Origin: Adineta vaga
Taxonomy: Eukaryota; Rotifera
Direction: 5' to 3'
Assembly: GCA_021613535.1 (NCBI GenBank)
Contig: CP075493.1
Span: forward strand, 2,108,001 to 2,172,000
Length of the DNA: 64,000 bases
Shown here: positions 38,664 to 51,110 of the stretch, one piece after another
Numbering within the stretch: the first letter of the stretch is position 1
How the letters are laid out: each line of letters starts with the position of its first letter
Program-made: the position numbers and the translations under genes
Notes under the pieces: generated by a model
Told to the model about the DNA's origin: nothing
Seen by the model: the letters and a program-made list of their open reading frames with translations, nothing else
Database searches by the model: none

Positions 38664-41454
38664 AATTTGTGATCTGCATGATTAGATATTACATAATTTA
38701 ATCAACAAGAAAATCTTTAACATATCATTTCGTATTGATAGTGAAAACATTCTTTTGTAAAAATTTTTATATAAAATCTATGAGCGTTTTAGTTTTCTAG
38801 AAGAGAAAAAAAATCCAATTTTTATAAATAGACTGTTCTTTGAAAACAACAACATTATTTTCATTGACATTCAGATAAATGTACTAGGTGATTACCTTAA
38901 AACTCTTGTTGGTACGACTAATTGAAATACGTTTCTTTTCCGTAGCTAAGCCTGTATTCATTCTATCATCACTATTTCTATTTAATGGAATTTACAAGCG
39001 TATGTATGCGACTGTTTCTTTACTCCTTTCCATTGTCTCTCAAGAGAATAATTATATTAGATGACGCGAATCGCCGAAAAAGATGAAGGTTGATGTCAAT
39101 ATGACCAAAGAAATTCATGTAAACTTATTTATAATTTAATGATAATCAAATCGAAAACAAGAAAAAGAAATCTCACCCATCAATCTGACTAAGATAACGA
39201 ATACAAACTTACCTGATCTATTCTAGTCATGGTCTATCTATCTATTAACTTTCTATCATATAATTTTCATCTTTTTTCATTCTCAAATAACATCTCGTAT
39301 ATCAATAGAGAAAACAACATGCGTCCGAGGTACTCGTATACAAGCATTCAGACGCATAAACTCAGTTCTCCTATTTTTTCCTTCTTCTCCTTCTTTTTTT
39401 CTTGTCGTTTGCAACCGATGCTTTGTCATCGGAGGAAAGAGAGAGCAAGAAGAGAGCGAGAGAAAAAGAAATGAGAGGAATAGAGCAATGAGAGTAGGGA
39501 ATTAGTTACTGGCATTGCATCCATCTAAAGTAAAAAGAACTGGGAAGAAAAAAAACGAGAAAAACCACCATCACTACTACTATGATTACTATATACGTTA
39601 CCTGCATGATGCTGATTACGCTTAGTCAGTCTTTTATTCTGATGCGCGTGCATGTAGTTGAACTTATTATGAGGCAAATCTGAATCTGACTGTCAACAAA
39701 AAAAAAGAAAGAATGAGTTGATCATCTCATCAATATGAATGATGACAAAATCGAACTATTGTCAGTAAAATTAGACGAGAAAAATATTCTACATATTCGA
39801 CTCGCTTTTTTTCCTCGACATCAACATTGCAAATGATGAACAGCAAGAAAAAAGAAAATAGATACAGGAAGAATGACAAGAATTGCTAATCGATTAAATG
39901 CAAATCTTTCTCAATAGAAAGATAGTTGGTGAGATGAGACGATCAAGGAAATGAAATAGTCCTCACGAGTTAAAGACAAAAAAACTCGAATGCAACTAAG
40001 AATATTAAAAATCGACACTTTTTCTTTCTTTCTATGACCTTCTTATTGCATATATTGATGATTATTTAATAATAAATTAATGTCAAAAACTCTACTAATA
40101 GTTGAATATATGTATATATGCACTCAACTTGATAGTTATTATCGACCTTGATATACGAACAAAGAAATTGTCTCAGAGAATCATCATTATGTCAAAGCAA
40201 CTTCTTGTTTTAATACTATTTTTTCCACATACACGCACCTGATTAGGAAAAGTAGACTGTTCCGATATATCTGTCGCATGATTGTCTACCCAAGATGAAA
40301 GAATGACGAAACAAAAAAAGAGAAAAAAGCGGATTGCTTTTTGTTTAAAAACTAATCGTGTCCAAAATTGCCTTATCTTAAAGGACATCAATTCTATTTA
40401 TTTTTCATCAAGCATTTTCAAACGTCATCTACAAGATATTTGCTTGTTCACTAAATATAAGATAAATACATCGACTGAATCAATGCATTTTGTGTCTATG
40501 TATAGTAATCAAAAATTGACATAGCTTGCATTTCTTTCTCTATCGACGTACATTCCCACGTCACTACTCACACTCTCCCCAAAGGATCAGTTTTCCTCTC
40601 GCTTGCGCTCTCCTTTTTCCTCTGTCTGTCTGTTTCTCTCTCTCTCTCTCTCCTCCTCTCTTCTTAAAAGACATTCGATGTTTACATACATACAACAAGA
40701 GATAGAGGACGACAACTAAGATGACGAAAAAAGAAAGAAGAGTGATGGAAGCAAAAGAAAAACCCGGAGGCTAACAAAGATGGGCGGAGTATGTGCAGAG
40801 CGGACGCATAAGCGACAGAAAGGAAGAGCTGCTATATCTGACATTTGTTTTTCCAGTTCAACATGCAATGCAATCAAAGACAAACGAGCGCTCCATCCGC
40901 CTTTTCGTTCATACACACATGGGAGATAACTTACATGAAGAAACAAAACGAAGAAGAAGAGAAAATGTCTAGAAATCTGGGACAGATCGTCACTGTATAC
41001 TTAAAAAGATTTGTATTGACATAGTGAGAAGAAAAAAACGCGAATGATCGATCGAATGATGTATTTGATAATAATCATATAAAAAAAATACAATACTCTC
41101 AATCGGAGAAAACTGAAAAAAAAATGTTCTTCATCCATCAAATAAGAAGCGAAAAAGAAGAAAAAAAAACGACAGAACGGAACAAACAAATAAAAAACAA
41201 GGTTTTCATTGGTTTAAAAAATCAATACTGCCATCTAGTTTTAAACCAGATTTTTATTGGTATTCTATTGAACCAAACATGCCATATATTTGGACAAGAT
41301 TTCTATATGTAATTCGGAAATATTGTGTGATAAAACTTTCGTATCGAAGTTTGATTGTTCGAAGAATAACTATGCAAATAATGGGCTGATTCTATTATTT
41401 AGCAATGAAAACTGATGTATTCATTCAATTACGAGAGTTTAGAAGAAAAACTTT
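38664..41454. other. Long intergenic region upstream of CAPS
   Basis: About 2.8 kb without a supported gene. It contains CT/GA-rich tracts (near 39428-39475 and 40625-40655), and a GC-richer patch around 40770-40900. At 41210-41262 two related ATTGGT-type motifs surround short inverted GGTTTAAAA/TTTTAAACC arms. It likely carries CAPS regulatory sequence or 5'UTR exons. Confidence 0.45.
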
Positions 41455-41640
41455 TCAGAGTCTCCGAACGATAAATGATGTTTGTTTAGCTTGTTCATTG
41501 TACGAGTAAATTGAATCTGAGCAAGACATATGTGAACGTGACTTATTGATATTACATCTTTCAGGACGTGTAAAAAGTGATAAGAATATCTTTATTTCAG
41601 AAAAAAAACGTTTAGTTAAACGAGACAATGAGCAACCCAT
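41455..41640 (-). CDS. Small ORF with N-myristoylation/palmitoylation start
   Basis: A 61-residue frame starts MGCSLSRLTKRFF, which fits the MGxxxS N-myristoylation rule with an adjacent Cys for palmitoylation and a following basic stretch, the pattern of peripheral membrane proteins. It is Ser/Arg-rich and contains SRSHMSCSDSIYSYNEQ. The frame also extends upstream through a GA-repeat that encodes Arg/Glu; I reject that extension because it is low-complexity. It lies 160 bp downstream of the IFT80 stop on the same strand. It may be an unrecognised microprotein, a 5' exon of a longer gene, or chance. Confidence 0.35.
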   Translation of the reverse strand: MGCSLSRLTKRFFSEIKIFLSLFTRPERCNINKSRSHMSCSDSIYSYNEQAKQTSFIVRRL

Positions 41641-41800
41641 ATCCTCTCTTTCTCTCTCTCTCTTTCCCTTTCGCTTTCGCTTTGTTTCAAACAAATAGAT
41701 AACAAGAATACAATCGAAAAAAGAATTCACTAATGTTTTATGTTTTGCTTCGAATCTCCGAAGATATTGATAATGAAATAAACATCAAAACAATCAATGT

Positions 41801-44800
41801 TTATTCAATTATTCGTAAAGCACTATCTTCACCTAATTCTTTCGTTAATTTTGCATCGATTCGATCCCAATCAACATCAACCTAAAAAACAATCATATTT
41901 CGAGAGTAAATTCCTTTCCAACTATAAAACAACATACAGTTTTCATTGCTTGAAGATATTTCGGATTTGTTTCCTTCTTTCCACCACCATATGCTTTCAA
42001 ATATTTTTCACGATAACCAATAACTATTTCTAAATATTGCTGATATCGTTGAGTTAAATCAATTGCTCTAAAGAAAAAAAATCAAACTTTATCATAAAGA
42101 ATCTTTCATGAATTTACTAACCGATCCCAATTGTGTTCATTTAAATGTAACATAATAGCATGAAGAGGTTTGTTTCCTTGTAAATAGTGTCCTTCAGCTT
42201 CTTGTAGATTTCCTCCAGCTAATAGAGCAAGTTCAGCTTCACGTTCTTCTTTCGATGCAATGCTTCGAAGATTTTGTAAACAAAAAACCATTTCCGTCTA
42301 GCAAAAAAAAAGAATGTTCTCTCTAATCGAATATTTGATTAACAAAATACGAAAAACTTACATTCGATAATTGTGCAAATGCATTTTCTGCTGAATCAAA
42401 ATCTCGATTATGTAAAGAAATAACGGCAATCAGTGCATAGATTGAGTCATCCTAAAGAATAATCATGAAATTTTACTAAGAAATCGAGAATGTTTTTTGC
42501 TTACGGAAATATATTGACATAATTGTAATGCTTCTTCAGCACGATTTGCTGACAAAAGATCAAGACAAAGTTCATAATAAATAGGCAAAGCGCATTGAAT
42601 TAATGCACCAGTCGATTTTCGAACTGTTAATTGACAACTGAGAAAATCTGAGATAGTTGGATTTTTACCAAAATCACTGAAAAAATGAAGAAATTCTTCA
42701 ATAAACGATCGAACTAATGAAGAAATTATTCAATATACCCTGATTCTACTTTATATGTTGTCTTATGAATTAAAGTAGAATCAATAAAAACAACACTTGG
42801 ATAAAGCCAAATATGAAGTTTATTATCAGCAAAACCTGATAACATAGCATTTTTATCATTCCATCGAAAGCTACCAATATTCGTGCCTAAAAGTCATCGA
42901 AATTCATGAGGAAATCATAAGGAAAAAAACCGAAATCGTTACATAGTTTTCGAATACGTTGACTATTGGATCGTTGACCTTGACCCGTTGAACGAACCAA
43001 CATGATAAATAAATCTTGAAATTTATCAGCAAATGCTAATTTACGTTCATTCGGAGAACCTGTCTGATCCAAAGACAAATGCATTACTTCATACTATAAA
43101 AGAATTAACAATAGAAATCGAGATAGAAAAGAAAATTTCGAATTTACAGTATGAGAAATAGATTTTCCATCACCAATTGGTTTACCATTAATATCAAAAA
43201 ATGCGATTGCTGAAGAAAAACAAAAAGGTTAGATATTATATACTATTCACGATCATAGTGATCTTGAGTTTTCTAGGTCACTTTTCGATCTACAGCTTAT
43301 AATCATGGAGATGCTATATCATGAACTAAAGAGTTTGTTTTCAAATGAATAGAAAAGTATAGATGTCCTGTCTAGAATCGGAACTGGTGAATATAATTAG
43401 CAATTGAATGATTTGAAAGGAAATTCTCTTTAAAATCATGCCATTGACAACAGAACGATGTCTATACGATCTCAACATGAAAGTTTCTCTTTTCACATAC
43501 ATTTCGTGTCAGTAGCATCTCGAACAGCTATTGTATCTGGACTTAGAGAAACGGTATTAACATTGACAGAATCTGGTTTTGATGCCATTAATTTTGGTGT
43601 TGCAACTAAACGACCTTCGTAAGAATAAATCGATATATTTACTCCATCCGAAAGAAGAAAATATCTAAACAAATCATTTAAGATTTAATTAAATAACTGA
43701 ACTGTCATACTTTTCTGCTTGAACAATTAAACTCATTGACATATCACGTAAATCAAATAATGCTGGATGACCAAGTTGTTTACAACTATAAATGAAAACT
43801 TTTTTTGAAGAATTTTCTTTTGTTTTTCTTAATTTTTACTTATAAATTAATCCTTGATTACTTGTTAAAACAATTAAATAACCAAAACCAACTGACATTT
43901 TAACTAATCGATCTTTTAATTCAATTTTATCTTTTAATTCCGTTTCACAATTACTAACAGTTATCACTTTCGAATCAGTTAAGACAAATTCCAAATGACG
44001 CCAATCAATACGACTAAAATATCAATCAAATTTTATTCTCTAGAATAAACTAACAAATGTTTACCGTTCAATAATATGTCCTATACCAACTCGACCAGTA
44101 CCACAACCACATGCTATCTGTGTACTATCATTTGACCATGATAAACCAAAAACACTACCATCTTTTGGTTTTTCGACTGAATGACACCACTAAAAAATTA
44201 ATAAGAATTAAATTATTTTTTTTTCCCGATTGAAATACATACACCAGCAGTATCACATAACCGTATTGTATTGTATGATCCCACCGCAAAATTTGATCCA
44301 TCTGGTGCCCAAGCAAGACTTGTAATTGGATATTCAAATGCTTGACTGGCATATAATGGTCGACCAACGGTATCCCAAACCTATTTATAATCATGAAAAT
44401 ATGTTTGCTTTTTTTACACGGAAAACAAATATTTTACTTTATAACGACAATCTTCTCCACCTGAGATGATTAGATTATTCACGGTATTCCAATCACATTT
44501 AAGAATAATTTGATCGTGAGCTTTCCACTAGATTGAATAATAGAAAAGAATAATTCTATAATTAGAAAAATAGATTCAATTCCATACCGAGTTTTGTTTT
44601 GAATTGGGTGAAAGTGGTTTGATTACAAGATATTTGCCTGTACAATAAAGTATTGCATCATTGTCCGCTGACCAACAAACACAGAAAATCGGTGTAGCTA
44701 AAAGAAGAAGAAGAGTACTATTAATATTTCTAATCTATCGTAATGCAAGATATTAATTTATTCACTTTTTTTTAATGCGAAATGAACATCTATGAATTCG

Positions 44801-45402
44801 AGAGAGAAAATTTAAACTTACGTGATTGAATTAAATTTGAACGTAACATTCCTGATCGTGCCCAAATTCTAACTTGTCCATCTTCGCCTCCTAAATATAT
44901 CAAAAGAATTCGAAATCAAGTATAACAAACATACAAAATTACCTGTAGCAAATTGACTTCCATCAGGACTCCAACGTACACAAATAGTTGCACCTCGATG
45001 TGCTTCTACAGACTTTTCAACTCGTCCAGTTTTATTGACAAAACAAAATTTTCCTTCAAAAAAAATAAATACACATCTCATTGTGATTCTCATATCAAAC
45101 AAATGTATCTTACCATCACTTGTCGCTAGAATAAAAAGATCTGAACCAATTGTTCGTTTTGCACCTGCACCAGCTGTACCCGTTCCACCAAGCGTTGCAC
45201 CTTTAGGTAACCAATGCATATCAAGTGGATAGAGATCTTGTGGTAATTCAGCAATTTTAATTAATTCATTTTGAATTATATTATATTTATATATAACATG
45301 ATCTTCTCCAACAGAATATAAATCATCGGATGACATCCATCCAACACAATCGCAACGATCAGTATGACGAAGTGTTGGTGGAAATGTAAATTTTAGACGC
45401 AT
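41801..45402 (-). CDS. IFT80: Intraflagellar transport protein 80
   Basis: Eighteen exons join in phase to 784 residues (human is close to 777). The N-terminus [22 protein letters not shown] matches IFT80. Seven or more WD-type blades follow, for example [44 protein letters not shown] and [23 protein letters not shown]. The second propeller and helical C-terminus follow ([48 protein letters not shown]). IFT80 is a core subunit of the IFT-B complex that carries cargo to the ciliary tip. A small Gly/Ala-rich insertion ([11 protein letters not shown]) interrupts the early propeller. First exon 45114-45402; last exon 41801-41881. It is divergent from TMEM170, with 214 bp between the starts. Confidence 0.96.
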
Positions 45403-45616
45403 TATTCTATGAGTAATATAGAATGTTCAGTTCAAAATGATATATATATATATATATTTATAAATGTAATCAGCACCATAAGGAAATAATGTTACTTAGT
45501 GAATGCCTTTAACAGGAAGACATCGTGTATTCTGATTGGTTAGAAAAGAATCAAATCAAGTAGAACATAGCAGGAATGGATGACCAGGAGGAGAAAAACG
45601 AACCAGGAGAGGAATT
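45403..45616. promoter_or_regulatory. Putative bidirectional promoter between IFT80 and TMEM170
   Basis: The two start codons are 214 bp apart in divergent orientation. The spacer has an alternating TA run at about 45441-45458 followed by TATTTATAAATG. A 14-codon upstream ORF starts at 45576; its stop overlaps the TMEM170 start as ATGA at 45617-45620. Confidence 0.5.
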
Positions 45617-46133
45617 ATGATTGATGTGCATAAAAATAAAATGCGAGACTTTATCAAAGAACTATCGTTTCGACGTCTTGTCGATTCATTAAAATTAACA
45701 CCAAAACGTCGTCTTGTCGAATTTGGAGGTAGTGTTTATGAAATTTTCATATGAAAATTTTGACTATTATTCTATTCAGACATATGGGCCGAAATCTTTC
45801 TCTGGTGTTTTATGACATCAATTGTAGTTCATTTAATTGCTAGTATGATCGCTGTTCGATCTTTACGAAGTCATAAGATTGGACGCTGGTATTCGATCAT
45901 AATTCTTCTCGCTGGAATTATAACTCCAATTATTCCATCAGCATTTACTAGTAAATAATTTCATTTCTCCGAGGAAAAGATCAAACATTGCTTTCTTTCT
46001 AGGTGCATTACTTTCCGCGATATTTTATGCTGCTTCAGTAGAAATAAAACCATTCTTTTGCTTTTTACTTGGAGTTGGACAAACTGGTATTATTCTTTTC
46101 TTTTCTTTCTTGAAAATATTATCAACATTATAA
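45617..46133 (+). CDS. TMEM170A: TMEM170 family membrane protein
   Basis: Three exons (about 45617-45729, 45780-45951, 46003-46133) with in-phase GT-AG introns. The core matches TMEM170A: DIWAEIFLWCFMTSIVVHL, VRSLRSHKIGRWYSI with a following hydrophobic stretch, and LGVGQTGIILFFSFLKILST at the C-terminus. Three transmembrane helices are visible. TMEM170A is an ER/nuclear-envelope protein that promotes ER sheet formation. The start at 45617 is the first Met after an in-frame TGA at 45581; a second Met (45641) is also possible. The basic N-terminus (FRRLVDSLKLTPKRRLVEFG) replaces the vertebrate luminal N-terminus. Confidence 0.9.
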
Positions 46134-47347
46134 ATGAATTTTGAATCTCTTTTTTATACTTCTTTTTATGTAAATAAAAGAGAATGATTAATTATTTGTA
46201 TGTATCGTGAAGAAAAGATATTGTCTTCTTTTATTTGATTGACTACTAATCTTCTGAGAAAATTTTCGGAGTTTTGTATAGTTTAATTTCAATAATTATT
46301 GACAGACACGTAGATAATGAAGATGAATACAAATACAGAATCAGAAAACCAGCGCTTTGAACGAGAATTAATAAAGGAAAAATATTTTCTGTCTTCTCTG
46401 GTAACATCGCATTTTACACAGCTAAAAGAAAATCGAAAAATGATATGGATAAATAGTTAATTGAAGTTAGGAATCAGCAATATTTGATATACAGTTGAAT
46501 GATTAAAAACAATTTTTATCATTAATCTGATGTCTGTCACGTGGGAAATGACAGCAAACAATTACAATAATTTTATTTTTCATATTACATCAATACGCAC
46601 ACCTGCCTATGTGATTGAGTATATACATTATTTGTTTTTTGCTGTTCGATTTTGTTTTGTATTACAAAAACTACTTAATTATATATATTGTATAAGAATA
46701 AATAAGTAGAAGCCGAACAACGGATTTCTTATTATGTGTGCTTGATGACAAATAACAGAATCGTACATCCGTTCTTGTTTGATTTATCGCTATTTGTCAC
46801 TGGATCACATCAAAGAATCTTTATATTAATTTTATTAAGAAATATGTAGGCAACAAACTGCACGTCTATTCTCTTTCTATCTAGAATACGATCGAAATCA
46901 CTAGTGAATATCTGTCTATGTGTTGTCGCTAGAAGCAAGCGTTATAGTCTACGATAGCGTGTGTAACACTAAAAAGAAGAAAGAAATGTTCCTTTTTGAC
47001 AGTCGTGAGTAGTGCAAATAATAATGTCGTGAGTCGTCTTTTCTCTTCTTTTTTTTCCTAGGCTCATTGGGTGAAAGAAAAATGGAGGAGAAACTAATGC
47101 ATTGATGCATCAGCTAATGGAATAACAGTCTCTCGTTTAATGACAAATAGTTTCTCTGTAGAAAGAACGAGAGAGAGAAAAAAAATAAATCTATGTAAGG
47201 AAGGACTATATAATATAATCTATCTAGACAGAGATTTATCACAAATGTTAATTATTATCAGATGAAAAATAAAAGAGAAGATAAGAATGTATAGTTTTAC
47301 CTCGATCTATTGATTTATTTTCTCGTTTTAATTCTAGAAAATATATC
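46134..47347. other. Intergenic, no gene seen
   Basis: AT-rich sequence between TMEM170 and the 247-aa gene. A T-rich tract ending in AG at 47336-47337 sits 10 nt before the next start codon. Confidence 0.5.
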
Positions 47348-48091
47348 ATGGATGAATCATCATCGTCTTTGAAAAAAAATGATTCTACTTCAAGTTTAAA
47401 TCCATCGGGACAATTCGCACGTAGTCGTTGGTCACATGTTCTCGCATTAGCTGATCAACTTCGACATAACACTGAAGTTCACAAAAATGAACAATTACGA
47501 CAATATGCTTTTGATATACCACCAGTAGAAAATGATCAACAAACAACATCGGCAGCACATGCAAATCATGTTAAAACATTTGAAAATGATCTTCTCTTTG
47601 CTAAGACTGGTAACTTCAATCTCGATAATTTAAGTAAAAAATTTCTTGAACTAAAACGTACATTCAATCATATGTTGGAATTGAATAAAAATCAAATCGA
47701 ACAAGTTACATTAGCAACAACAATAACACGAACAGCTTTATTGATGGTTTTACGTGCGATTGAATCGATTATTGAAGTATCAAGTAAATGTGTATGGAAA
47801 TTTCCAAATTTCAATTCATTAATATCTTATATACGTTCACGTCAAACGGAATTACCAATACATGGTCAACTTTTAGTCGATTGGTATAAGGCAGCACAAG
47901 TACTTGATTTACTTGTTAATGATCCTGATTGGCTTGTTCAACCTCGAAAAGCATATTGGGCAATACAAGTTTGTGATGAAACATTAACATGGACACGAGG
48001 AGTTTTCAATGAAAATTATCGTACGAAAACGACACGTCGACCTGTATTCGATCGAGAAGAAAGTGTTTGTGTTCCTGAAGTTAAAAACTAA
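47348..48091 (+). CDS. Unrecognised 247-residue single-exon protein
   Basis: An uninterrupted frame starting MDESSSSLKKNDSTSS. After a Ser-rich start the protein looks globular and helical, with conserved-looking aromatic segments (SRWSHVLALADQLRH, VDWYKAAQVLDLLVNDPDW, AYWAIQVCDETLTW). No signal peptide or membrane span is visible. I recognise no family. Length, codon use like its neighbours and the 3' splice-site-like sequence just before the ATG support a real gene. It is convergent with the MscS-type gene, 146 bp apart. Confidence 0.75.
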   Translation: MDESSSSLKKNDSTSSLNPSGQFARSRWSHVLALADQLRHNTEVHKNEQLRQYAFDIPPVENDQQTTSAAHANHVKTFENDLLFAKTGNFNLDNLSKKFLELKRTFNHMLELNKNQIEQVTLATTITRTALLMVLRAIESIIEVSSKCVWKFPNFNSLISYIRSRQTELPIHGQLLVDWYKAAQVLDLLVNDPDWLVQPRKAYWAIQVCDETLTWTRGVFNENYRTKTTRRPVFDREESVCVPEVKN

Positions 48092-48237
48092 GAATAGAAC
48101 AAAAAACTGATTTTTTTGTAATCTCAAATGTTAGATATTTTTATTCAAGTATGCGAGCAAAATAGTTCGTTCAAACAGTAGTTCTGATAGAGAACTTATA
48201 TTACAGAAAGAGATAAATAAATAAATATATAGATATT

Positions 48238-49258
48238 CTATAGTTTTTCATTCAATGGAGATTTTTTGAATGATCCTGCTGGTTCAGATTCAAATTTCAT
48301 TTTTAAACTTTTTTCTTTTGATGTATTGATCTTTGATGGCGTGGGTGGTACTAGAGATGGTTCCGGAGGTTTTGTAGCATCACTTGTCGGCGGTTTTGTC
48401 ATATCTATAAAACCAGCATTTGCTTCGTCATCTGCTGGAAATACTGTGAAAGCATTAACATAAACTATGGCAGATGGAACCATTACCATTCCACCTACGA
48501 TAAACGAAGTTAATCATCTTTATAAACGATAAAAGGAAAAGAAGGAATTACTTACGATCTTTTGTTTTCAAATGTACGTATCGAACATCGATTAAATGAA
48601 CAAGACCTTTTCAGTTTATCGAAACAGAATGAGTTTTAGATAAAACGAACTATCGTTATTTTTTACCTTCAATTCCTCCACCACTTCCATGAATTTTAAT
48701 CCGACAACCTCGAACGAACGGTTTATTGATGACGAGAAAAATTCCTGATATAAAATTTGTTGCTACTTCTTTCAAAGCGAAACCGATCGTAAAACCAGTT
48801 ATTCCGATACCAGCTAACAAAGGTTTTGTATCGACTCCAAGTGTACCAAGTGTTGTTACAGTAATAATTGCATAAATAGAAATAGCAGCAGTTTTAGAAA
48901 GTAATCTTGCTAGATCTTCATCCTCAATAATATGAGATCGAAGAAAAAATCGTTCAATCGACGGTGAAATCATTAGAAAACGCTTGATCCTTTGCATTGT
49001 AGTGGCAGGTGGTGGTGGTGGTGGTTGAGGGAGAGTCGAAACAAATGGTTCAGCTCCCCATCCAAACCAACGAAAAAATCGTCGGATACGACCTGATGAT
49101 CGTTTTTTTGATGGTTCTTGAGTAATGTATCGATTGGATTGTTGTGGAAAGTAAAGTAAATGATTGTTATTATTATAGGATGCAACAAGACATCGACTAC
49201 CAATGTGAGAAGTATTTAGAGCTAATCGAGATATCATGCATAATGATCGACCATACAT
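48238..49258 (-). CDS. MscS-type mechanosensitive channel, probably mitochondrial
   Basis: Exons are 48667-49258, 48556-48606 and 48238-48494, giving 299 residues. The first 60 residues are Arg/Ser-rich with few acidic residues, like a mitochondrial presequence. A Pro run and a helix (DLARLLSKTAAISIYAIITV) precede the pore-lining MscS signature LGVDTKPLLAGIGITGFTIG, then FALKEVATNFISGIF. The beta domain follows (EGLVHLIDVRYVHLKTKDR, GMVMVPSAIVYVNAF). The tail is Pro/Lys-rich. MscS channels release osmolytes on membrane tension; they are found in bacteria, plants and fungi but are rare in animals. The gene has acquired two introns. It is either an ancient organellar gene kept here or a transferred one. 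Confidence 0.86.
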
Positions 49259-50952
49259 ATCAAAAGATTCTTAGTCTAATCTTAAGACAAAAAAAGATTC
49301 AGTTGATGATAGTTATGTAAACTTCTGAAATCATTTTTATTATTCGAAAAGAAATTACAAATGGAAAAAAATCATTTTAATCGTTTCCGGATGCATAGTG
49401 TAACACAAGAAGGCAATTTAATTTATGAATGAATATTATCCTTAATTTAAAGAAAACAAAAGAGCTTTCACTAGTCCGTAATACAAATCATAAAATAACG
49501 ATGAAAAGTGACGTCTTTCAAATGATGGGGTATGACTAAAAACGAGCATGTATGGTCAAGTAACGCAAAGATTAGAAAAAATAATACATTTACTCGATTG
49601 TTTTTCAAAGAAGATTTTGCACATTTCAGATACATTTTACTTGTATTTTTAACCACAAAAATTGAGTTATCTGTAGATTAGAAACTGACGAAAGATGATT
49701 CATCGTTTATTTCTCAAAGTTAAAAAATGTAACATATCTATGCACTCTGAAATACACTTCTATTTTATATAAAAAATCTTAGCTTAATGAATAGTCATTT
49801 CTTGCTTGTATCAAGAAGCAAATAAAATATCACTCGGAACATGTACATTAATTATGGATTCGAGCTAAAAAAGATTAGATGTATAGCGACATGTATGCTT
49901 ATGCGTTCTTTTTAATCACTAGCTTGATAGATCGTTTTAATGTTTGATCAAAGCTCATTAAGATTAAAAACAGAGACCGTGTGCCACTTTCTCAATATAA
50001 AAATTCATCGAGAATAGTACAAAAATTATTTTAACCGGTGGTGCAGTCAATCTGTTCGTAGTATCAATTTGTATAATCAGGAGAGGATCGTTATGCTTGA
50101 GAGTGTGGGTGTGGGTGAGAGAAGAAGGATATATCCACACCCACACCCACACCCTCACCCACACCCACTCTACACCCGCACCCTCAATATATAAAAACAT
50201 TTATTTTCGCCGACTATACTCATTCGAAGCAAAACGACAGAATTTCTTGTTCTTTTCAGAACACTTTCTCGAAAAACATTGATGATAATAGAGTATACTG
50301 CTGATCTATCGCTCATAGTTTAGATCTTATCAGACACTATTGTTCATTCAAATTATCTCGAAATTTGATTTAAAACTTTTGTTGACTGAATTTGTGAATG
50401 ATATTGTTATTTGAAAGATCAAAATTCTAAAAAATACTATACACAATAATATATACGTTTCTATCATAGCTGTCATAATGTCATTACACCGGGTATCCAG
50501 AGCTGAACGTCTAATACCCAACAGGGTAACCAAATACATACTGCCAGACAATCTCGTTACCCAATAAGCAAACAATATCCTTCAGAATCTGAGGAATTTG
50601 AGTGAATTTGGTCGAATGATCTCATTACCCCATGATCGTACTATATTCTTCAAATGCTTTATGAGAGTGATTGATTCGATACATGCAGTCATTCTTTGGT
50701 ATATTTCTCATTATTTTATTGAAGAAAAAAGCTTTTGATGGTAGTTACTATTGATGAGAAAACTTATTAATATAGAAAAATCAATTAAATATATTTAGTA
50801 ACAGTGGCACGTTTATATGGTATGGTATTGTATCAGTCTATCTATAACTATTCCATTTATCTTCTCATATACATCACCAAGAGTGACACGTTTGTATAAG
50901 CCATTGCATATACTGTTTTAAGTTCAAGTAATACTAAATTTTATTTAGTACG
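49259..50952. other. Gene-poor region with telomere-like repeat patch
   Basis: No supported gene. Degraded sequence with scattered stops. It contains the TGTGGG-type repeat patch at 50103-50186. Short gggtaac/gttaccc motifs occur around 50500-50630. Confidence 0.45.
50103..50186. repeat. Interstitial TGTGGG-type telomere-like repeat in inverted orientation
   Basis: Two G-rich TGTGGG units (50104-50116) are followed, after an 18-nt A/T-rich spacer, by several C-rich CCCACA units and degenerate copies to about 50186. The 15-nt arms 50105-50119 and 50154-50168 are perfect inverted repeats. I recall TGTGGG as the telomeric repeat reported for Adineta vaga. The G-rich-then-C-rich order is that of an end-to-end telomere join, but the tract is short. 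Confidence 0.7.
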
Positions 50953-51110
50953 TCATCGAGGACCATCACCAAATAATGCTGAATCTGTTTTATTTTCATT
51001 AATTTCATTTAAAAATCGTTCGGAACAAGCTTGTCCTGAGTCAAATAATCCGAGATGATATGGTGGATTTCTATTTATCGCATTAAACGAAATAAAAGTT
51101 CCATCACGTT
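50953..51110 (-). pseudogene. Orphan C-terminal coding exon of an unrecognised gene
   Basis: A 158-nt open segment starts right after an acceptor (AATAG at 51111-51115) and ends in TGA at 50953. It encodes about 52 residues containing DGTFISFNAINRNPPYHLG and LFDSGQACSERFLNEI. Composition and the acceptor look coding. No upstream exon can be joined; the sequence beyond 51160 is different in character. It is probably the tail of a truncated gene. Confidence 0.4.
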
